The position numbers and the translations under genes are program-made. A stretch of DNA of 32,542 nt from Nitrosovibrio sp. Nv4 (lineage in GTDB: Bacteria > Pseudomonadota > Gammaproteobacteria > Burkholderiales > SG8-39): the NCBI GenBank assembly GCA_945906765.1, contig CAMDRF010000033.1:1-32542 (forward strand), written 5' to 3'. This document shows positions 21,594 through 30,454 of the stretch, piece by piece; position 1 is the first letter of the stretch, and the number at the start of each line of letters is the position of its first letter. Under the pieces are notes generated by a model. That model worked only from the letters and a program-made list of their open reading frames with translations. It did no database searches and had not been told where the DNA came from.

Positions 21594-21800
21594 CTAATTC
21601 TGCAATCCTCTGCGCAATCCAATGGTGCGTTCAATCAGCCCGCGCTGAAACCTGAACTGATCGATTGCCCACTCGGCGTAGTCCTCGCTCGATTTGTACC
21701 AGTCCACGAAGTCGAGTCGCCTCAGGAGTTTGTCGTATTCCGGATCATCAAGTGCGCGATAAAAGACATCGTGCAAAATTTTCGTGCGCGCAGGATCCAT
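21594..21800 (-). CDS. Small hypothetical protein
   Basis: 68 aa, MDPARTKILHDVFYRALDDPEYDKLLRRLDFVDWYKSSEDYAEWAIDQFRFQRGLIERTIGLRRGLQN; amino-acid composition looks coding and GCAGGT precedes the ATG. Confidence 0.5.
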   Translation of the reverse strand: MDPARTKILHDVFYRALDDPEYDKLLRRLDFVDWYKSSEDYAEWAIDQFRFQRGLIERTIGLRRGLQN

Positions 21801-21879
21801 GTGACCTGCCCCCGATATTCAGGCCGCCAAGTCCCCTCCGGAACAGCGAAGAGCACGGTTCCCTTGGACGATATTCAAG

Positions 21880-22779
21880 TTAGACCGTTGCGGTCCATGC
21901 AAAGAGCTGCCTGAACACTTCCTCGCGAATCTCGGCACGCGATAGCACCAGGTCGTGCAGCCCGCCCGGAAACTGGCGCACGCTCACGTTGCTGCCGAGC
22001 GTATGCGACCAGCGCGAGACCTGCTTCCAGTCGAGCACGATGTCGGCTTCGTCCGAGTGCATCGAGAGCATCGGGCAGGTGAGCGACAGTCCGGCGTGGA
22101 CTTTGGCGTGCGCCTCGAAGATCGCCCTCACCCAACCGAAATACGCCGGGAATCCCATGAGCGGCTTGAGCGCCAGGTCGAAATCCCATTCGCCATCCCA
22201 GTTCGTGTGAAGGCTTCGGACGTACGCAGGCAGGACGGAACGGGGATCGCTGGAAAACGGAAAATAGCGTCCAAGAAACGAGGCCAGCTTCAATTTCCTT
22301 CGCATTGCACCCTGGGCGCGCCAGTCGAAGAACGGGCTGTTGAGCCACAGCGCGCGCACGCGATCGCGCAGTTCGCCTTGGTGCTTGTACAGGGAACAGA
22401 TCAAGCCGCCGGTCGAGTGGCCGGCGAGCAGCACATCGGTGTCGATTTCCGCCAGGGCGCTCGTGATGTCGCCGTAGTACTCGGCTACATCCTTGCAAAA
22501 GCAGGGGTGCTGGTGCGGCAGCAGCGAACGGCCGTGCTTGCGCAGGTCAAGGGCGTAGAACGCATAACCTTCCGCGGCGAAGCGCTCGGCCATGTGGCGC
22601 TGGAAGAAATAATCGACGAAGCCGTGAACGTACAGGACAGTGCCTCGCACCGCGCCACTCCGCGCCTCGGGTACCGGCAGGCGCACCAGCGTCGCCACGA
22701 CGCGCCCGTCGTAGTCATCCGGCGCCGCGAGCTCGAGCGCCTCGAAGCCCGGCAGCAGGCGGTCAGGCTGCCACGCCAT
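21880..22779 (-). CDS. Alpha/beta hydrolase
   Basis: VLYVHGFVDYFFQRHMAERFAAEGYAFYALDLRKHGRS, nucleophile elbow LAGHSTGG. Confidence 0.88.
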   Translation of the reverse strand: MAWQPDRLLPGFEALELAAPDDYDGRVVATLVRLPVPEARSGAVRGTVLYVHGFVDYFFQRHMAERFAAEGYAFYALDLRKHGRSLLPHQHPCFCKDVAEYYGDITSALAEIDTDVLLAGHSTGGLICSLYKHQGELRDRVRALWLNSPFFDWRAQGAMRRKLKLASFLGRYFPFSSDPRSVLPAYVRSLHTNWDGEWDFDLALKPLMGFPAYFGWVRAIFEAHAKVHAGLSLTCPMLSMHSDEADIVLDWKQVSRWSHTLGSNVSVRQFPGGLHDLVLSRAEIREEVFRQLFAWTATV

Positions 22780-23821
22780 GACGTTCCAAGGCCCAATTCA
22801 CATGCTCGCGCACCAGCGCGGAGGAATGATCCGATTTTTGTTTGAGAGAGAAGATCACCTCGGGCGAGGTTGGCGCATTGCCCAATCCTACCGCCAGGTT
22901 TCTGAGCCAGCGCTCGTAGCCGATGCGCCGGATCGGGGAACCCTGCATGCGGCGGTCAAACTCTTCCTCGGTCCAGGCGAAGAGCTGGAGCAGGCTGGAG
23001 GAGTCCAGCCCGTTGCGGACCTGGAAGTCCAGTTCCGCTGAAGTCTTCGCGAATCCATTCCAGGGGCAGACCAGCTGGCAGTCGTCGCAGCCGTAGACGC
23101 GGTTGCCGATCAGCGGCCGCAGGTCTTCCGGAATCGGGCCTTTCAATTCGATCGTCAGGTAGGAGATGCAGCGCCGCGCGTCCAACTGGTAGGGCGCGGT
23201 AATGGCCTGGGTCGGGCAGATGTCGATGCATTTGCGGCAGGTGCCGCAATGGTTCGCAACGGGTGCATCCGTTTCCAGGTCCAAGTCACAATAAATTTCG
23301 CCAAGGAAAAACCAGGACCCCTGGCGATCGAGCAGCAGCGTGTGCTTGCCGCGCCAGCCGATGCCGGCGCGCACCGCCAGTTCCACTTCCATGACCGGCG
23401 CGGAATCGGCGAAGGCGCGATGGCCAAACGGCCCCACCTCGGACTCGATGCGTTCGCAGAGCTTCTGCAGGCGGCCACGCATCACCTTGTGATAGTCGCG
23501 GCCACGGGCGTAACGCGCGATGTAGGCCTGCGAAAATTCCTGCAACTCTCGCTCGACGGGCCCCGGAATGTCGGCCAGGTAATCCATGCGGCAGGAAAGA
23601 ACCCGCACGGTGCCGGGCACGAGATCCGCCGGTTGCGAGCGAAGCGCGGCGTGGCGCGCCATATAATCCATCTCGCCGTGCCATCCCATTCCCAGCCATT
23701 CGGCGAGGCGGCCGCCGGCGGCGGACAGGTCGACGTCCGCGATGCCGACCGCCTGGAAGCCGAGTTCGGCGCCCCAGAGTTTGATTTGATGCGGCTTGAT
23801 CCGATTCGCGAGCGCAGCCAT
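22763..23821 (-). CDS. queG: Epoxyqueuosine reductase
   Basis: Two 4Fe-4S motifs CGTCRKCIDICPTQAI and CDDCQLVCPWN; LGFQAVGIADVDL; DRQGSWFFLGEI. Confidence 0.94.
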   Translation of the reverse strand: MAALANRIKPHQIKLWGAELGFQAVGIADVDLSAAGGRLAEWLGMGWHGEMDYMARHAALRSQPADLVPGTVRVLSCRMDYLADIPGPVERELQEFSQAYIARYARGRDYHKVMRGRLQKLCERIESEVGPFGHRAFADSAPVMEVELAVRAGIGWRGKHTLLLDRQGSWFFLGEIYCDLDLETDAPVANHCGTCRKCIDICPTQAITAPYQLDARRCISYLTIELKGPIPEDLRPLIGNRVYGCDDCQLVCPWNGFAKTSAELDFQVRNGLDSSSLLQLFAWTEEEFDRRMQGSPIRRIGYERWLRNLAVGLGNAPTSPEVIFSLKQKSDHSSALVREHVNWALERHGVAA

Positions 23822-24293
23822 GGCAGACCATCTTAGTTTGCCCGATGAGGCCGCAACGCTCCGGCTGGGCGACGCCTTGGCCGCCGGCGCGGCCAAGGGG
23901 CTGGTTTTGCACCTCAATGGGGAGCTCGGCGCCGGCAAGACCACCCTGGTCCGGGGCCTGATCCGCGCCCTCGGACACCCCGGCCGGGTGAAAAGCCCGA
24001 CCTACACCCTGCTTGAATCTTATGATCTTTTGAGATTAAACTTGTATCACTTTGATTTTTATAGATTCAAGGATCACTCGGAATGGCTGAGTTCTGGGTT
24101 CCGCGAGCACTTCAACCCCGCATCGCTTTGCATTGTGGAATGGCCCGAGCGGGCCGGGAATCTGCTCGCGCCACCGGACCTCGAGATCCAGCTGCAATAC
24201 GAGGCGCAAGCACGCAGCGCGAGGCCGGTCGCGCATTCGGCACCCGGCAAAGCCTGGCTGGCCGCTACCTTGTCGCGCTGGCGCTCCTCCTAG
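23820..24293 (+). CDS. tsaE: tRNA threonylcarbamoyladenosine biosynthesis ATPase TsaE
   Basis: LNGELGAGKTTLVRGLIRALGHPGRVKSPTYTLLESYD, YHFDFYRF. Confidence 0.94.
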   Translation: MADHLSLPDEAATLRLGDALAAGAAKGLVLHLNGELGAGKTTLVRGLIRALGHPGRVKSPTYTLLESYDLLRLNLYHFDFYRFKDHSEWLSSGFREHFNPASLCIVEWPERAGNLLAPPDLEIQLQYEAQARSARPVAHSAPGKAWLAATLSRWRSS

Positions 24294-25456
24294 GCGCCGC
24301 CTGCGCCCAGGCACAGGTCGTTTCAACACGCATCTGGCCGGCCAAGGACTACACGCGCGTCACGCTGGAGACGAAAGCCCAGATCAAGTTCCAGCTCTTC
24401 GCGGTAAAGAATCCCGAGCGGCTCGTTCTCGATCTGGAAGGGGCTGAACTCAGCCCGGCGCTCGCCGAGCTGGACGGCAAGGTCGCCACCGGCGATCCCT
24501 ATATCGACAAGCTGCGCGTCGGCCGCAACCGTCCGGGCGTGGTGCGGGTGGTGATCGACCTCAAGGCCGAAGTCAAACCGCAGGTGTTCATGCTCAAGCC
24601 GGTGGGCGAATACGGCCATCGCCTGGTACTCGATCTCTACCCGGTCGTGGCGCCCGATCCGCTCGCCGCGCTGATCGAGGCGGATGGCAAGCTGCCTAAA
24701 CCCACACAGGAGCCCGTCCCGCTCCCCGACAAGCCCAGAGTATCGCGCCTTGCAACCATCGTCATCGACCCCGGGCACGGTGGCGAGGATCCGGGTGCGC
24801 TCGGCAGGCTGGGCTCGCGCGAGAAAGACATCACGCTGACGATCGCCAAGCGCCTGAAGCAACTCATCGACGCCGAACCCGAGATGCGCGCGGTACTGAC
24901 ACGCGATGGAGACTTCTACGTCCCGCTGCAGACCCGCGTCGACAAGGCACGCCGGGTGAAGGCGGACCTGTTCGTCTCGGTGCACGCTGATGCGTTCATC
25001 CGGCCGCATGCGCGCGGCTCGAGCGTGTTCGCGCTCTCGGAACGGCGCGCGACCTCGGAAGCCGCCCGCTGGCTGGCGAAAAAGGAAAACGAGGCCGACC
25101 TGGTCGGCGGCGTGAACATCGACGTCAAGGACAGGTACCTGGCGCAGACGCTGCTCGATCTCTCGCAGACCGCGACCATCGAGCACAGCCTGCGCCTGGG
25201 CAACGCCGTGCTGGGCGAACTGGGCCACGTAAACACCTTGCACAAGGCGCAGGTCGAACAGGCGAGCTTCGCGGTGCTCAAATCACCGGACGTGCCCTCG
25301 ATCCTGGTGGAAACGGCGTTCATCTCCAACCCGGAAGAAGAAAAACGCCTCAACGACGAGATCTACCAGGACCAGCTCGCGCGCGCCATCCTCGGCGGCA
25401 TCAAGCGCTACCTCACCAAGCACCCTCCCCGTCCCTCACCCGTGGCGCTGAACTGA
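24140..25456 (+). CDS. amiC: N-acetylmuramoyl-L-alanine amidase (AMIN + Amidase_3)
   Basis: IVIDPGHGGEDPGALGRLGSREKDITLTIAKRL, SVHADAF, ILVETAFISNPEEE; start within the tsaE overlap is uncertain. Confidence 0.9.
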   Translation: MARAGRESARATGPRDPAAIRGASTQREAGRAFGTRQSLAGRYLVALALLLGAACAQAQVVSTRIWPAKDYTRVTLETKAQIKFQLFAVKNPERLVLDLEGAELSPALAELDGKVATGDPYIDKLRVGRNRPGVVRVVIDLKAEVKPQVFMLKPVGEYGHRLVLDLYPVVAPDPLAALIEADGKLPKPTQEPVPLPDKPRVSRLATIVIDPGHGGEDPGALGRLGSREKDITLTIAKRLKQLIDAEPEMRAVLTRDGDFYVPLQTRVDKARRVKADLFVSVHADAFIRPHARGSSVFALSERRATSEAARWLAKKENEADLVGGVNIDVKDRYLAQTLLDLSQTATIEHSLRLGNAVLGELGHVNTLHKAQVEQASFAVLKSPDVPSILVETAFISNPEEEKRLNDEIYQDQLARAILGGIKRYLTKHPPRPSPVALN

Positions 25457-25541
25457 TCTCGTCTTCAGCCAGGCAATTTTGTCATGCCCGCACAGTCGCT
25501 GATTGCCGCCCCATCCTCCAATCCCAATTTGCCAATCCATC

Positions 25542-25994
25542 ATGTTTGAGTTCTCTCCAGAATCCGGCCTGTGGGGCCTGTTTGCCTCCGCCTTTATTTC
25601 CGCCACGCTGCTGCCTGGCTCCTCCGAAATTGTGCTCATCGGCTTGCTCGCCAAATATCCCGAGTTGCTCTGGACAGCCATCGCTGTCGCCACCATCGGC
25701 AACACCTGCGGCGGCATCACCTCTTATTGGCTCGGACGATTGTTCCCCAATCGCGCCGAAGGCCGGGCGCTTGAATGGCTCAAAAAATATGGGCTGTGGT
25801 CGCTGCTGTTCAGTTGGGTGCCGTTGTTTGGTGACGCGCTGTGTGTCGCCGCGGGCTGGATGCGGTTCAATTTCTGGGCGTGCATGGCGCTGTTTGCCAT
25901 CGGCAAGCTATTTCGCTATCTGTTGGTCGCGGGTGGCGCGACGTGGTTTTTTGCCACGCTGTGGCCGTGGGTGAAGGCGCCGTTTGGGTGGTGA
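25542..25994 (+). CDS. YqaA/DedA-like membrane protein (VTT family)
   Basis: FISATLLPGSSEIVLIGLLAKYPELLWTAIAVATIGNTCGGITSYWLGRLFP. Confidence 0.85.
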   Translation: MFEFSPESGLWGLFASAFISATLLPGSSEIVLIGLLAKYPELLWTAIAVATIGNTCGGITSYWLGRLFPNRAEGRALEWLKKYGLWSLLFSWVPLFGDALCVAAGWMRFNFWACMALFAIGKLFRYLLVAGGATWFFATLWPWVKAPFGW

Positions 25995-26052
25995 GGGATG
26001 GGTTATATACTCCCCGCGTGAGCGCCCCGCATTTGCCAGGCACGTACCCGGC

Positions 26053-27792
26053 ATGAACCCGATCCGCGTCCTGCCCGACCTGCTGATCAGCCAGATCGCC
26101 GCGGGCGAAGTGGTCGAGCGGCCCGCGTCGGTGCTGAAGGAACTGCTCGAGAACGCGCTCGATGCGGGCGCGCGTGAAATCCAGGTGACCCTCGACCAGG
26201 GCGGCTTGAAGCGCGTGCAGGTGGATGACGACGGCAGCGGCCTCGGCAAGGAAGAACTGCCGCTCGCGCTGGCGCGCCACGCGACGAGCAAGATCCAGTC
26301 GCTGGACGACCTGCAGGGTATCGCGACGATGGGATTTCGCGGCGAAGCGCTCGCGTCGATCGCGTCGGTTGCCCGCATTTCGCTCTCGAGCCGCGTAACT
26401 GACGCCACTCATGCCTGGTTAATCCGCGCCGAGGGCAGCGCTGCCGGAAGCGCGGCCGAGCCCGCCGCCCGCGCTCCCGGCACCACCGTGCTGGTGGAAG
26501 ATCTCTATTTCAATACGCCGGCGCGCAAGAAGTTCATGCGTAGCGAGCAGACCGAATTCGGCCATTGCGAGGAAATGTTCCGGCGCCTCGCACTGGCGCA
26601 TCCCGATACCGCGTTCATCCTCAGGCATAACGGCAGGGTCTCCACCTTGGTGCGCGCGCAGACGCTCGGCGAACGCGCGGCGGCGCTGCTGGGCCGCGAG
26701 TTCCTGGATGCGAGCTTTCCGCTCGAGGCGCAGGCAGGCACGCTGCGCCTGAGCGGTCTCGCCGGCACGCCCCTGGCGGCGCGGGCGCGCGCCGATGCGC
26801 AGTACCTGTTCGTCAACGGCCGCTTCGTGCGCGACCGCGTGCTGTCCCACGCGGTGCGCGAGGCCTACCGCGACCTGCTCCACGGCGAGCGCCAGCCGGC
26901 CTACCTGCTCTTCCTTGAAATCGATCCGCGCGGCGTGGACGTCAACGTCCATCCGGCGAAAATCGAAGTGCGCTTCCGCGACTCCGGCAGCATCCACCAG
27001 TTCGTCGTGCACGCGCTCAAGCGAGCGCTCTCGCCTACCGCGGCCGAGGCTCCGGTCGCCTATGCAACGCTGTCGGGTTCCGGCGCCGGGCCTGCTATAC
27101 GTAAGGGATTTCAACAGCCGGGCTTTCAATTGGCGCAACCCGCGCAGACCTATCAATCTTTCATGGCGGCCGCCGCCAATCCCGCCGCCCTTCCGTCCTC
27201 TCACGCCGCGCCCCCGCTAGGCTATGCGCTGGCGCAGCTGCACGGCGTCTACGTCCTGGCGCAAAACGATGCCGGGCTGGTGCTCATCGATATGCATGCG
27301 GCGCACGAGCGCATCGTCTACGAGAAGCTGAAGGACAACCTCGATGCCGGGCGCGTCGAGCGGCAGCAGCTGCTGGTGCCGGCGGCCTTCCGCGCCGACG
27401 CGCTCGAGGTCGCCGCCGCCGAGGAGAACCAGGAAACGCTCGAACGCCTCGGCCTGGAACTAAGTGCCGCAGGCCCGAACGAACTGGCGGTGCGCGCCGC
27501 CCCGATGCTGCTCGCCGGAGGCGATGTGGCCGGATTGGCGAGAAGCGTGCTGAGCGAAATTCGCGAATACGGCGCGGCGCAGGCGCTCGCCGCGCGGCGC
27601 GACGAACTGCTCGCGGGCATGGCCTGCCACGCGGCGGTGCGCGCCAACCGGATCCTCACGCTGACGGAGATGAACGCGTTGCTGCGCGAGATGGAGGCCA
27701 CCGAGCGCGCCGGCAGCTGCAATCACGGCCGCCCGACGTGGTACCAGCTCACCATGGCGGACCTGGACCGGCTCTTCATGCGAGGGCACTAG
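26053..27792 (+). CDS. mutL: DNA mismatch repair protein MutL
   Basis: MNPIRVLPDLLISQIAAGEVVERPASVLKELLENALDAGA, TMGFRGEALASIASVARI, NVHPAKIEVRF. Confidence 0.97.
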   Translation: MNPIRVLPDLLISQIAAGEVVERPASVLKELLENALDAGAREIQVTLDQGGLKRVQVDDDGSGLGKEELPLALARHATSKIQSLDDLQGIATMGFRGEALASIASVARISLSSRVTDATHAWLIRAEGSAAGSAAEPAARAPGTTVLVEDLYFNTPARKKFMRSEQTEFGHCEEMFRRLALAHPDTAFILRHNGRVSTLVRAQTLGERAAALLGREFLDASFPLEAQAGTLRLSGLAGTPLAARARADAQYLFVNGRFVRDRVLSHAVREAYRDLLHGERQPAYLLFLEIDPRGVDVNVHPAKIEVRFRDSGSIHQFVVHALKRALSPTAAEAPVAYATLSGSGAGPAIRKGFQQPGFQLAQPAQTYQSFMAAAANPAALPSSHAAPPLGYALAQLHGVYVLAQNDAGLVLIDMHAAHERIVYEKLKDNLDAGRVERQQLLVPAAFRADALEVAAAEENQETLERLGLELSAAGPNELAVRAAPMLLAGGDVAGLARSVLSEIREYGAAQALAARRDELLAGMACHAAVRANRILTLTEMNALLREMEATERAGSCNHGRPTWYQLTMADLDRLFMRGH

Positions 27793-27794
27793 CC

Positions 27795-28565
27795 ATGGCG
27801 GGCGTACAGGCAAGGAACACGCGGGGCGTGTTAGTGGTTACCGGGGGAGGACGCGGCATCGGCGCCGCCACGGCGAGGCTTGCAGCGGCACGCGGCTACG
27901 CGGTCTGCGTGAACTTCCTGCGCGACCACGACGCCGCGCAAGCAGTGGTTCGCGATATCAGAAACGACGGCGGGCGCGCGATTGCGGTACCGGGCGATGT
28001 CGCCTCCGAAGCCGACGTGGTGAGGCTGTTCCAGGAATGCGACCGGTCGCTTGGGCCGCTCGCGGCGCTGGTCAACAACGCCGGCATCGTCGCGACCCGA
28101 TCGCGCGTCGAAGCGATGGACGCCGGGCGCCTGCAGCGCATGTTTTCGATCAACGTCGTCGGCGCGTTCCTGTGCGCACGCGAGGCAATCAAGCGCATGT
28201 CCACGAAGCACGGCGGCAGCGGCGGCGCGATCGTCAACGTTTCCTCGGGCGCGGCGCGCCTCGGCTCGCCGGGCGAGTGGGTGGATTACGCCGCCTCCAA
28301 GGGCGCCATCGACACCATGACCATCGGCCTTTCCAAGGAAGTGGCGGAGGAAGGCATCCGCGTCAACTGCGTGCGGCCCGGTTTCGTCAACACGGAGATC
28401 CACGCCAACGCCGGCGAACCGAACCGGATAGAGCGCCTGCGCGCCGGCATCCCGATGAGGCGCGGCGGCGAGCCCGAGGAAGTGGCGCGCGCCATTCTGT
28501 GGCTGCTCTCGGATGAAGCGTCCTACTCCACCGGGGCGATCCTGGATGTGACCGGCGGCCGCTAG
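27795..28565 (+). CDS. SDR family oxidoreductase
   Basis: LVVTGGGRGIGAATARLAAARGYAVCVNF, LVNNAGIV, YAASKGAI. Confidence 0.93.
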   Translation: MAGVQARNTRGVLVVTGGGRGIGAATARLAAARGYAVCVNFLRDHDAAQAVVRDIRNDGGRAIAVPGDVASEADVVRLFQECDRSLGPLAALVNNAGIVATRSRVEAMDAGRLQRMFSINVVGAFLCAREAIKRMSTKHGGSGGAIVNVSSGAARLGSPGEWVDYAASKGAIDTMTIGLSKEVAEEGIRVNCVRPGFVNTEIHANAGEPNRIERLRAGIPMRRGGEPEEVARAILWLLSDEASYSTGAILDVTGGR

Positions 28566-28567
28566 CG

Positions 28568-29473
28568 GTGGCCGAGACGAAGCGCATTGCTTTTGCCCTG
28601 CTCGGCCCGACGGCGAGCGGCAAGTCGCGCAGGGCGATGCAGCTTGCGTCGCAGCATCCGATCGAAATCGTCAGCATCGATTCAGCGCAGGTCTATCGCG
28701 GCATGGACATCGGCACCGCCAAGCCCTCGCTCGAAGAGCGCCGCGCAGTGCCCCATCACCTGATCGACTTGCTCGACCCGACCGAACGCTACTCGGCGGG
28801 GCGTTTCCGCGACGATGCGATCCGCGCGGTAGGAGAAATTCATGCCCGGGAAAAGATCCCGCTGCTCGTCGGCGGCACGATGCTTTATTACCGCGCCCTC
28901 GCCGTGGGGATGGATGCGCTGCCGCCGGCGAACCTGGAAGTTCGGATGCAGATCGACGCCGAGGCTGCGACGAAGGGCTGGCCCGCGCTGCATGAAGAGC
29001 TGGCGACAGTGGATCCACGGACCGCTGCCCGCCTCAAGGCAGGCGATGCGCAGCGCATCCAGCGTGCGCTGGAGGTCCATCGCCTGACGGGAAAGCCGAT
29101 CTCGGAACTGCAGAACCGGCCGAAGATCGAATTGCCTTTCGTACTGAAAGCGTTTTCCCTGTTTCCGGAAGACCGGTCCGAGTTGCATCAGCGCATCGCC
29201 GCACGCTTCGGAGTCATGCTGCAGGACGGTCTGGTGGACGAACTGAAAGCGCTCAGGAGACGCTACGAGTTGAGCGCCGAACTGCCAAGCATGCGCTGCG
29301 TCGGCTACCGGCAGGCCTGGGAGTTTCTCGAAGGCAAATGCGACGAAGCGGGACTGGGCGAGACAGGCATCGCCGCCACGCGGCAACTCGCCAAGCGCCA
29401 GCTCACCTGGCTGCGCAGCCTTCCCAACCTCGAGCCGGTGGAGCGGCTCGCCGCGGCGCTCAGCAACGCCTGA
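28568..29473 (+). CDS. miaA: tRNA dimethylallyltransferase
   Basis: LLGPTASGKSRRAMQLA, IVSIDSAQVYRGMDIGTAKPS, VGGTMLYYRAL; GTG start. Confidence 0.95.
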   Translation: MAETKRIAFALLGPTASGKSRRAMQLASQHPIEIVSIDSAQVYRGMDIGTAKPSLEERRAVPHHLIDLLDPTERYSAGRFRDDAIRAVGEIHAREKIPLLVGGTMLYYRALAVGMDALPPANLEVRMQIDAEAATKGWPALHEELATVDPRTAARLKAGDAQRIQRALEVHRLTGKPISELQNRPKIELPFVLKAFSLFPEDRSELHQRIAARFGVMLQDGLVDELKALRRRYELSAELPSMRCVGYRQAWEFLEGKCDEAGLGETGIAATRQLAKRQLTWLRSLPNLEPVERLAAALSNA

Positions 29474-29514
29474 GGGCGTTCAATCCGGCCTGAGAGCGCT
29501 CAATCCAGACTGAG
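29469..29514. repeat. Short tandem repeat, period 20 bp, about 2.3 copies
   Basis: CCTGAGGGCGTTCAATCCGG / CCTGAGAGCGCTCAATCCAG / ACTGAG. Confidence 0.85.
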
Positions 29515-30450
29515 GTTCATCGCGCGCGCGGCGCGCCGGTAGGCCTCGAGCTGCTCCGCGACAAACGCCGACAGCTCCTGCGGCGTCGAACTACGCGGCT
29601 CGAACGCGAGGCGTCCGAAGGCATCCTTCACCTCGGGCTTGGCGAGCACGATGGCCAGCTCACGCCCGACACGGTCGACGATCTCCTGCGGCATCTTCGG
29701 CGGCCCGAACAACCCGCCCCAAGGGGTGATCGGCACGTTCACGAGTCCGGCCTCCGACATCGTCGGCGCCGTCGGCAGCAGCTGGTTGCGATTCGGCAGC
29801 AGCGTGGCGAGCACGCGCAGCCTGCCCTCCTTCACCTGCGGCGCGAGCGTGCCCGGCGTCGCGATCGCGACATTCACGCGCCCCGCGATCAGGTCGATCG
29901 ACAGCGGGCCGTCGCCCTTGTAGGGGATATGCGCCATGTCGAGCTTCTGCTGCGCCGCGAACAGGCCGGTCGCGAGGATGCTGGTGGCGTTGCCGGTGCC
30001 GTAGTTGAGTTTGCCCGGATTGGCGCGCGCGTAACCGATCAGGTCGCCGATGGTATACACCGGCATGCTCGCATGCGAAAACACGAAGAAGCCGAAAATC
30101 CCGACCAACGAAATCGGCGTGAAGTCGTTCACCGGATCGTAGGGCGGCACTTTCTTCGCCGCCGGCGCGAACGACATTCCGGTCGCCGTGCCGTAGTACA
30201 GCGTGTAGCCGTCGGCGGGCGCCTGCCGCACGGCCTCGGAGGCGATGATGCCCTCGGCGCCCGGCCTGGTCTCGATGATCACCGGCTGACCGAGGGCCTG
30301 CCCGAGCGGCTGCGCGAAGATGCGCGCGCCGAGTTCCGCCGCGCCGCCCGGCGGGAACGGCACGATCAGGCGAATGGGCTTGTTCGGATATTGCGCCACA
30401 GCGCCGGAACTCAGCAGCGCCGCGATAAGAGTTGCAACGATTTTCTTCAT
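29500..30450 (-). CDS. Bug/TctC-type tripartite tricarboxylate transporter binding protein
   Basis: MKKIVATLIAALLSSGAVAQYPNKPIRLIVPFPPGGAAELGARIFAQPL. Confidence 0.92.
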   Translation of the reverse strand: MKKIVATLIAALLSSGAVAQYPNKPIRLIVPFPPGGAAELGARIFAQPLGQALGQPVIIETRPGAEGIIASEAVRQAPADGYTLYYGTATGMSFAPAAKKVPPYDPVNDFTPISLVGIFGFFVFSHASMPVYTIGDLIGYARANPGKLNYGTGNATSILATGLFAAQQKLDMAHIPYKGDGPLSIDLIAGRVNVAIATPGTLAPQVKEGRLRVLATLLPNRNQLLPTAPTMSEAGLVNVPITPWGGLFGPPKMPQEIVDRVGRELAIVLAKPEVKDAFGRLAFEPRSSTPQELSAFVAEQLEAYRRAARAMNLSLD

Positions 30451-30454
30451 GGCT

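Noticed and set aside
21815-21875. Repeated GATATTCAGG / GATATTCAAG as direct repeats of a mobile element
   Set aside because: Too short (about 10 bp, imperfect) with no element between them; likely chance.
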